Positions 58,811-64,000 of a stretch of DNA of 64,000 bases are shown one piece after another; position 1 is the stretch's first letter, and each line of letters opens with the position of its first letter. The notes under the pieces were generated by a model. The model was given only the letters and a program-made list of their open reading frames with translations. It did no database searches and was not told where the DNA came from. Source of the DNA: Oxalobacteraceae bacterium (lineage in GTDB: Bacteria > Pseudomonadota > Gammaproteobacteria > Burkholderiales > Burkholderiaceae_D). Location of the stretch: positions 99,603 to 163,602 of the forward strand of contig JABTBR010000007.1 in assembly GCA_013284265.1 (NCBI GenBank), read 5' to 3'. Made by a program: the position numbers and the translations under genes.

Positions 58811-59170
58811 TTATTCCCAATCAAGGGCACCTTTCTTCCAGATATACCAAAAACCGACCACGAATTCGGCGATGAACACCATCATCGTCACGAAACCGCT
58901 CCAGCCCAGTTCGCGCATGGATACGCCCCACGGGAAGAAGAATGCCGTTTCCAGATCGAACAAAATAAACAGGATTGCGACCAGATAGTACCGGACGTCG
59001 AACTTCATGCGCGCATCTTCGAAGGCTTCGAAGCCGCATTCATAGGGGGAGAGTTTTGCGGAGTCTGGCTTGTGAGGGCCGAGAATACGCCCCAGCAGCT
59101 GGGGCACGACACCAACGCCGAGACCGACGAGGATGAATAACAATACGGGGAAATAGTTTTCGAGGTTCAC
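58811..59170 (-). CDS. nuoA: NADH-quinone oxidoreductase subunit A
   Basis: A 119-aa subunit with three helices; the conserved loop carrying [21 protein letters not shown] shields the quinone tunnel. Translation starts at GTG. First gene of the 14-gene complex I operon, downstream of tRNA-Leu on the same strand; the tRNA has its own terminator. Confidence 0.97.
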   Translation of the reverse strand: MNLENYFPVLLFILVGLGVGVVPQLLGRILGPHKPDSAKLSPYECGFEAFEDARMKFDVRYYLVAILFILFDLETAFFFPWGVSMRELGWSGFVTMMVFIAEFVVGFWYIWKKGALDWE

Positions 59171-59208
59171 GGTTTGAATAAGCTTAAGTTGAACGGTCGG
59201 TTAGGTCA

Positions 59209-59258
59209 CACTGCGGAACGCTGCAGTGCATTTAACGTTCGACCCCAATCAAAATCAA
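59209..59258 (-). promoter_or_regulatory. Candidate nuo operon promoter with adjacent inverted repeat
   Basis: TTGATT (59253-59258) and TTAAAT (59230-59235) are 17 bases apart on the minus strand; each matches consensus at 4 of 6. CACTGC/GCAGTG (59209-59228) would lie at the very 5' end of the transcript. The site is after the tRNA terminator and 60 bases before nuoA. Confidence 0.5.
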
Positions 59259-59292
59259 AGCTTAGACCAGGATCAAACGACACATCCTCGTG

Positions 59293-59341
59293 AAAAAGCC
59301 AGCTGTGGCATGCATCATGGTGATGCATGCGTCCTGCTGGC
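59293..59341 (-). terminator. Rho-independent terminator of tRNA-Leu
   Basis: Minus strand: GCCAGC ... GCTGGC enclosing a perfect 10-base inner stem (GCATGCATCA / TGATGCATGC, 3-base loop), followed by TTTTT. It begins 10 bases after the tRNA 3' end and separates it from nuo. Confidence 0.85.
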
Positions 59342-59350
59342 TTCTAATTC

Positions 59351-59435
59351 TGGTGCCGACGGCGAGACTCGAACTCGCACAGCTTGCGCCACTACCCCCT
59401 CAAGATAGCGTGTCTACCAATTTCACCACGTCGGC
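59351..59435 (-). tRNA. tRNA-Leu (anticodon GAG)
   Basis: Read on the minus strand, an 85-base cloverleaf with acceptor arm GCCGACG/CGTCGGC, a long variable arm typical of class II tRNAs, anticodon loop TTGAGGG (GAG), T-loop GTTCGAGTC, and CCA encoded. It decodes CUC/CUU. Position between secG and nuoA is conserved in Burkholderiales. Confidence 0.96.
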
Positions 59436-59447
59436 GTTAAGGCCGCT

Positions 59448-59476
59448 ATTCTACTGCGTTTTGCCGCATTTGTTAA
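59448..59476 (-). promoter_or_regulatory. Sigma-70 promoter of tRNA-Leu
   Basis: TTAACA (59471-59476), 17 bases, TAGAAT (59448-59453), each 5 of 6 to consensus. The GC-rich AGCGGCC discriminator after the -10 is the type associated with stringent control of stable RNA genes. Confidence 0.75.
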
Positions 59477-59662
59477 TGCAAATTGCGGCCAAACAAGAAG
59501 AAAAGCGATAAATCTTTCATTCTTTTTTGTCCCACCCGATTTTTACATGGGAGGATGCCAAAATAACAGGCAGGACAATTCAAACCTTACAGCTAACTTA
59601 CAAGTCGCGCACTTCCGACTTACTAAATTCTTGCAAAAATATTACAGAAATCTTACAAACAC

Positions 59663-59688
59663 GCGGCCCGGGATATTCTCCAGGCCGC
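59663..59688 (-). terminator. Hairpin after secG
   Basis: GCGGCC-TGG and CCCGGGCCGC around an 8-base loop, about 10 bases after the secG stop, then GTGTTTGT. The T tract is poor, so termination may be partial. The rest of the gap to the tRNA is AT-rich with no gene. Confidence 0.5.
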
Positions 59689-59698
59689 AATAATACAA

Positions 59699-60106
59699 TT
59701 ACTTGGGAATCGATGCAGCAGGCGCAGGAGCGGCCGGTGCGGGCACCGAAGCAGCTGCCGCGGCGGCAGGCGCAGGAGCCGCTGGTGCGGTCGGGATCGC
59801 GCCAGCGCCGGTGGCTGGTACCGGAGCAACGACCTTATCCATCACGCCGCCGCTGACGCCGGTGCTGTGCTGGGTGGTGATATAGGACAGTGCCAGGGTG
59901 GCGCTGAAGAAGATCGCGGCAGCGACGCCGGTCGACTTGGACATGAAGTTCGACGACCCGGTGGCGCCGAACAGGCTGCCGGAAGCACCGGAACCGAAGG
60001 CGGCGCCCATATCGGCACCCTTACCATGTTGCAGCAATACCAGCGCGATAATCGAAATCGCCGACAAAACCTGTACCACCACTACCAAATTGAAGAAAGC
60101 GTTCAT
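59699..60106 (-). CDS. secG: Preprotein translocase subunit SecG
   Basis: A 135-aa protein: two helices (about 4-25 and 58-77) with the conserved cytoplasmic loop LLQHGKGADMGAAFGSGASGSLFGATGSSNF. It assists SecYE/SecA transport. The last 45 residues are an Ala/Pro tail (APAPAAAAAA-like) not present in E. coli SecG. It follows tpiA by 57 bases in the same direction. Confidence 0.96.
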   Translation of the reverse strand: MNAFFNLVVVVQVLSAISIIALVLLQHGKGADMGAAFGSGASGSLFGATGSSNFMSKSTGVAAAIFFSATLALSYITTQHSTGVSGGVMDKVVAPVPATGAGAIPTAPAAPAPAAAAAASVPAPAAPAPAASIPK

Positions 60107-60163
60107 GCTAATCCATTCTCTATTTAAATTAAGCCCGCAGCCAAAAGCCGCATGCAGCGGGTA

Positions 60164-60913
60164 TTACGCGGCGGCGTGAATGATGGCGAGGAAATCCGTC
60201 GCCTTCAAAGCCGCACCGCCAATCAGGCCGCCGTCAATATCGGGCTGCGCCATCAATTCTTTTGCATTGTCCGGTTTCATGCTGCCACCGTACAGTATCT
60301 GCACCGCCGGCGCAGCGGCCGCATTGGCTTGCGCCAGTTGCGCGCGCAGGGCCGCATGCACTTCCTGCGCCATTTCCGGCGTGGCGGTCTTGCCGGTGCC
60401 GATCGCCCAGACCGGCTCGTAAGCCAGTACCAGACGGGCCACGTCCGCCGTCGAAATCGCTTCCAGCACGGCGCCCAGCTGCGCACCGACAACGGCATTG
60501 GTCTGCCCTGCTTCGCGTTCGGCCAGCGTTTCGCCGATGCAGACGACAGGGATCAGGCCGGCAGCCAGGGCCGCCACGGTTTTCTTGGCGACCAGCTCGC
60601 TGCTTTCCAGATGGTAGGCGCGACGCTCGGAGTGACCCAGGATCACATAGCGGCTGGCGAAATCGACCAGCATCGCGGCCGAGACTTCGCCGGTGTAGGC
60701 GCCGCTGGCGTGGGCCGACATATCCTGCGCACCCCAGCCGACCGGCGTACCCGTCAGGGCGGCCTGGCACTGGGCCAGGTAAGGCGCCGGTGCGCACACG
60801 GCGCAATCGGCCGCGCCAGCGCTCAAACCAGCCGAAATACCCGCCAGCAGACTTGCGTTAGCAGCAAGGTTGCCGTTCATTTTCCAATTGCCGATAACGA
60901 GTTTGCGTCGCAT
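60164..60913 (-). CDS. tpiA: Triose-phosphate isomerase
   Basis: A 249-aa TIM barrel interconverting dihydroxyacetone phosphate and glyceraldehyde 3-phosphate. Catalytic residues are visible: Lys in GNWKMNG, His in LGHSERR, Glu in [13 protein letters not shown]; the phosphate loop ends LYGGSM. Likely transcribed with secG from the promoter just upstream. Confidence 0.98.
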   Translation of the reverse strand: MRRKLVIGNWKMNGNLAANASLLAGISAGLSAGAADCAVCAPAPYLAQCQAALTGTPVGWGAQDMSAHASGAYTGEVSAAMLVDFASRYVILGHSERRAYHLESSELVAKKTVAALAAGLIPVVCIGETLAEREAGQTNAVVGAQLGAVLEAISTADVARLVLAYEPVWAIGTGKTATPEMAQEVHAALRAQLAQANAAAAPAVQILYGGSMKPDNAKELMAQPDIDGGLIGGAALKATDFLAIIHAAA

Positions 60914-60942
60914 AGTAGCCTAGTTTGTCTCAATAACCCGCT

Positions 60943-60972
60943 ATTTTAACGCGAGGCCGGAAGCCCGGTCAA
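60943..60972 (-). promoter_or_regulatory. Promoter of tpiA-secG
   Basis: TTGACC (60967-60972) and TAAAAT (60943-60948), spacer 18, each 5 of 6 to consensus, 30 bases before the tpiA ATG. A 6-base inverted repeat TGGCAC/GTGCCA lies upstream (60986-61008). Confidence 0.65.
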
Positions 60973-61046
60973 ACCGCATACCTCTTGGCACCATCAATTA
61001 GCGTGCCAGAATGATACGGATTTTCCCCGAATCGTGCTGAAGGCCG

Positions 61047-62027
61047 TCAGATGAGCTGCAGCATGATCTTGCCGACATGGGTGCTGGCCTCCATCAAGGC
61101 ATGCGCGCGGGCCGCCTGGGCCAGCGGGAAAGTCTCGTAAATCACCGGCTTGATGCGCCCCGCTTCCAGCATCGGCCAGACGCGCTGCCGCAACTGGGCC
61201 GCGATGGCAGCCTTGAAGGCGATCGAGCGCGGACGCAGGGTGGAACCGGTAATGGTCAGGCGGCGGCGCAGCACCTGGCCCAGGTCCAGCGTCGATTTGG
61301 CGCCGCCCAGTAGCGCGATGATGGCGATGCGGCCGTCGTCGGCCAGGCAGGCAATTTCGCGCGGCAGATAGTCGCCCCCGACCATGTCGAGGATCACGTC
61401 GGCGCCGCGGTCGGCGGTCAGCGAGCGCGTAATGGCGGTGAAGTCTTCACTACGGTAATTGATGCCGCGCTCGGCGCCCAGCGCTTCGCAGGCGCGCGCC
61501 TTGTCGTCGCTGCCGGCGGTGGCGAACACGCGATGGCCCATGGCGGCGGCCAGCTGGATCGCCGTCACGCCGATGCCCGACGTGCCGCCCTGCACCAGCA
61601 GGGTTTCGCCGGCGCTCAGGTGGGCGCGGTCGAAGACATTGCTCCAGACGGTGAAATAGTTTTCCGGCAGCGAGGCCGCCTCCAGCATCGACAGGCCTTT
61701 CGGCACGGGCAGGCATTGCTGCCATGGGGCCACGCAGTACTCGGCATAGCCGCCGCCCTGGACCAGGGCGCAGACCAGATCGCCTTTAGTGAAGGGAGAG
61801 CCGGCCAGGTCGCCGTCGACGATTTCGCCGGCCACTTCCAGGCCGGGCAGGTCGGAGGCGCCCGGCGGCGGCGCGTAACTGCCCTGGCGCTGGAACACAT
61901 CGGGACGGTTGATGCCGGCCGCGTGGACGCGGATCAGCACCTCGCCGGCCTTCACGACAGGCATGGGGCGTTCGCACAGCTGCAGGACGTCGGCCGGACC
62001 GGGCTGGGTGATTTCGATTGCGTGCAT
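61047..62027 (-). CDS. Zinc-type alcohol dehydrogenase-like NAD(P)H quinone oxidoreductase (PIG3 subgroup)
   Basis: A 326-aa medium-chain reductase. The N-terminal GroES-like domain (about 1-125; VHAAGINRPDVFQRQGSYAPPPGASDLPGLEVAGEI) and Rossmann domain with GGTSGIGVTAIQLAAAMGHRV are typical of the PIG3/TP53I3 group, which lacks structural zinc ligands and reduces quinones with NADPH. It stops 134 bases before tpiA. Confidence 0.92.
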   Translation of the reverse strand: MHAIEITQPGPADVLQLCERPMPVVKAGEVLIRVHAAGINRPDVFQRQGSYAPPPGASDLPGLEVAGEIVDGDLAGSPFTKGDLVCALVQGGGYAEYCVAPWQQCLPVPKGLSMLEAASLPENYFTVWSNVFDRAHLSAGETLLVQGGTSGIGVTAIQLAAAMGHRVFATAGSDDKARACEALGAERGINYRSEDFTAITRSLTADRGADVILDMVGGDYLPREIACLADDGRIAIIALLGGAKSTLDLGQVLRRRLTITGSTLRPRSIAFKAAIAAQLRQRVWPMLEAGRIKPVIYETFPLAQAARAHALMEASTHVGKIMLQLI

Positions 62028-62191
62028 GGCGGCGCGTCCTGTGAGGGGAAAGCGCGATTGTACGTCAGAGAGAGCGTGCCTGCAGCGCCGTTAAGCCTTG
62101 AAGCAATGGGGCCGGCGGCGCAGTCAGACCTTAAAGCGCAGGGGGCGGCAGCGCCATTCAAATTTGAAGCGAAGGGGCCGCCGGCGTCGTT

Positions 62192-62257
62192 AAAACCGAC
62201 GGCAAAGAGCCGGGGTCTGACCCGCGGGGTCAGACCCCAGGGGTACGCCGTGGGTTT
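62192..62257. repeat. Dispersed palindromic element, copy 3
   Basis: AAAACCGACGGCAAAGAGCC, then arms GGGGTCTGACCC and GGGTCAGACCCC around three bases (62212-62238), then AGGGGTACGCCGTGGGTTT. GCCGCCGGCG (62178-62187) and GCCGGCGGCCC downstream extend the symmetry. It lies between the quinone reductase start and the Sel1 gene stop. Confidence 0.85.
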
Positions 62258-62312
62258 CAGGAAAGCGCCGGCGGCCCACAGACGTTAGAGCGGCGTCATC
62301 AACCCACAGCCT

Positions 62313-62936
62313 TTAGTTGGCCGCGCGTGGCGCGGCGCCGGTACGCGACTTGGCCGGCAGCGGCGTATTCGGCTTCCACGCCGCCGACAAGGCCTGCCCT
62401 TCCTCGATCTGCTCCTGGCTCATGCTCTTGAGAATAGCGCCGCGCTGCTCGGCCGCGTTCATCGATCCGCCCGTGGCGGCCAGATTCCACAACATGTAAG
62501 CGATCACATAATCCTGCGGCATGCCGCCAATGTGATAGCGGTACATCAGCCCCAGCACCTGCTGCGCCTCCGCATGCCCCTGCTCGGCGGCCTTGCGGAA
62601 CCACACGATCGCCTGCTTGTGATCCTGGATCACCGCATTGCCGGTGTAGTACATGGCGCCCACCACATACTGCGCGTCGGCCTTGCCCTGCACTGCCGCC
62701 TTGCGGTGCCAGCTGAGCGCCTGCTTGTAGTCCTGCGCCACGCCGCGGCCCATGTAATACATCAGCCCCATCAGATGCTGGGCGTCGGCGTTGCCGCCCT
62801 GGGCCAGCGGGGTGATCTCGCGCAGCGCCTGCGCGTAGTTCTTGTTGTTGTAAGCCATGGCGCCTTCGGCGAACCCGGCCTGTGCGGCGCTCTGGACGCC
62901 GAGCGCGATGCATATCGCTAATAGAAATTTTTTCAT
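62313..62936 (-). CDS. Sel1-repeat (TPR-like) exported protein
   Basis: A 207-aa protein with a signal peptide (about 1-21, MKKFLLAICIALGVQSAAQA) and about four Sel1-like repeats (DAQHLMGLMYYMGRGVAQDY; DAQYVVGAMYYTGNAVIQDH; EAQQVLGLMYRYHIGGMPQD). These superhelical repeats bind other proteins in the periplasm. A basic tail ends the protein. ATG 62936 starts the signal peptide; an earlier in-frame codon would add 18 polar residues. 54 bases after the GIN-domain gene stop. Confidence 0.88.
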   Translation of the reverse strand: MKKFLLAICIALGVQSAAQAGFAEGAMAYNNKNYAQALREITPLAQGGNADAQHLMGLMYYMGRGVAQDYKQALSWHRKAAVQGKADAQYVVGAMYYTGNAVIQDHKQAIVWFRKAAEQGHAEAQQVLGLMYRYHIGGMPQDYVIAYMLWNLAATGGSMNAAEQRGAILKSMSQEQIEEGQALSAAWKPNTPLPAKSRTGAAPRAAN

Positions 62937-62990
62937 GTCGCGTAAGAAATGGGTATTTTTATGATGATCATTCCGCAGCCGGAACGCCAT

Positions 62991-63752
62991 TTACTTCCAA
63001 CTCACTTTACCGAGGCCGTCAACGGTGACGTCGCGATTGAGCGGCTTGCCATACACGCCCACCGAACCAAGTCCGCTCAGGTTCAGGCGCACGCTGTTCT
63101 TGGCGTTGATGGTCGCATTGCCCAGCCCGCTCAAATCGAGGTCGACGGCATCGGCCTGGAACTGCTGCGCGTTCAGGCCGCCCAGCCCGCCCAATCTGGC
63201 GCGCAGCTGCTTGCTGCGCCCGCCCAAGGTGATGTAGCCGGCGCCGCGCAGTTCCAGCACGGTCTGCTCGTTTTCGCTGATCCACAGGTTCATGCTGCCG
63301 ACCCCGCCCAGCAAAGCGCTGACATGCTTATAGTCGGCCACCACCTTCATCCGCCCTGCCCCGTCCATGGCCAGCTCCAGCTCGTCGCCGGTGAAGCCGC
63401 TGATCTCCGTACTGCCCACGCCTTCACACACCACCTGGCGCAACTGCGGCAGCACCAGGTCGGCGCGCAGCACCGAGCGCTCGGACTTGAAACCGTTCAG
63501 ATCGGTATCCAGATGCAGGGTATCGCCGTTTTGCGTGGCCGTGATCTTGGACAGCAGGCGTTTATCGGCGGTAATCGTCAGCGAAGGCGTGGCGCCCTGG
63601 CGGATTTTCAGGTCGACCATGCCGTCGAGCTTGATGCGCACCACGCGCGCGTCGATCTGGCGCGTCTCGCTGCCCTGTTCTTCGGCCGAGGCGCGGCTGA
63701 ACAGGGCGAAAAACGCGGCCAGCAGCAAGCCGAATTGGAGTAATTTCTTCAT
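62991..63752 (-). CDS. GIN-domain (DUF2807) exported protein
   Basis: A 253-aa protein with signal peptide (about 1-23) and a single right-handed beta-helix-like GIN domain built from repeated short strands (LRGAGYITLGG, LGGLGGLNAQQF, LSGLGNATINAK, LSGLGSVGVYG). GIN proteins are periplasmic or surface proteins of unsettled function, often next to envelope-stress genes. It ends with VDGLGKVSWK, the common C terminus of the family. Likely transcribed with the Sel1-repeat gene. Confidence 0.88.
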   Translation of the reverse strand: MKKLLQFGLLLAAFFALFSRASAEEQGSETRQIDARVVRIKLDGMVDLKIRQGATPSLTITADKRLLSKITATQNGDTLHLDTDLNGFKSERSVLRADLVLPQLRQVVCEGVGSTEISGFTGDELELAMDGAGRMKVVADYKHVSALLGGVGSMNLWISENEQTVLELRGAGYITLGGRSKQLRARLGGLGGLNAQQFQADAVDLDLSGLGNATINAKNSVRLNLSGLGSVGVYGKPLNRDVTVDGLGKVSWK

Positions 63753-63924
63753 ACCGGGTTCCCTTGAGAGTGTTCGTGGTGCGATGCCGCGCAGCAGTCG
63801 GCAAAGTGTACAAATCGACAGGGTGAACTATAGCGGGGGTGGGGGCCAGCGGTGCGAAAATTGCGACAGACTGCAGAAAAGGGGGAATGGATGACGCGGG
63901 GGTGGGTTGTGGGGGTGGGCTTGC

Positions 63925-64000
63925 ATTGGCGGGCCGGCGGCTCAATTCAAAACCCACGGCAAAGAGCTGGGGTCTGACCCGCCGGGTCAGCCCCCAGGGT
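63925..64000. repeat. Dispersed palindromic element, copy 4 (cut by window end)
   Basis: ATTGGCGGGCCGGCGG (63925-63940) is identical to that in copy 1. AAAACCCACGGCAAAGAGCT follows, then GGGGTCTGACCCG and CGGGTCAGCCCCC. The right outer arm lies beyond the window. Confidence 0.8.

Noticed and set aside
59527..59856. Plus-strand frame opposite the end of secG
   Set aside because: Arg/Gln/Pro-rich shadow that spans a hairpin and an AT-rich spacer.

Overview
The window reads as a chromosomal segment of a high-GC betaproteobacterium, most likely Oxalobacteraceae (Massilia, Duganella or Janthinobacterium-like). The main support is the block tpiA-secG-tRNA-Leu(GAG)-nuoABCDEFGHIJKLMN followed by a DUF2818 gene, which is typical of Burkholderiales, together with strongly GC-rich codon use. 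The order-level call is firm; the genus is an inference. There is no rRNA, CRISPR array, insertion sequence or phage.

Layout. (1) 1-6 kb: an S46 dipeptidyl-peptidase, then a two-gene signalling operon (a CheR-PAS protein lacking CheB, and a PAS histidine kinase). (2) 6-18.4 kb: a four-gene MdtABC/MuxABC-type RND pump operon with its outer-membrane factor. It is divergent from a CpxP/Spy-like periplasmic protein, an OmpR-type regulator and a sensor kinase, and the spacer holds a good match to the CpxR box. (3) 18.5-29.3 kb: sppA, an MFS exporter, an unrecognised 377-aa protein, a cysteine-free glutaredoxin-like protein next to a PPC-domain protein, a PAS/GGDEF/EAL protein overlapping an HDOD gene, and a LysR/pirin pair. 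(4) 29.4-32.5 kb: ribA, then a secreted trypsin-like protease overlapping a membrane FHA protein.

(5) 32.55-35.4 kb is an AT-rich island unlike everything around it. It carries two overlapping genes: an ABC-type AAA ATPase and a TOPRIM/DUF4435 protein. The gene order and the visible motifs match PARIS-type (AriA/AriB) anti-phage systems. This is the best candidate for a notable system in the window. A 722-base AT-rich leader with small hairpins and a possible 29-codon membrane microprotein precedes it.

(6) 35.7-41.4 kb: small regulator/transporter modules (VOC protein; Fsr-type MFS with AraC; TetR with MFS) whose promoter regions contain readable operator-like repeats, then a hotdog thioesterase. 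(7) 41.6-59.2 kb, all on the minus strand: nuoA-N, DUF2818, a NUDIX hydrolase, a secreted HExxH protein, ispD and ispF. (8) 59.35-63.75 kb: tRNA-Leu with clear promoter and terminator, secG, tpiA, a quinone oxidoreductase, a Sel1-repeat protein and a GIN/DUF2807 protein.

A palindromic extragenic element occurs four times (about 27.34, 41.47, 62.19 and 63.93 kb). Its stem is preserved by paired base changes between copies, so the structure itself appears to be under selection. Expect many more copies in the genome.
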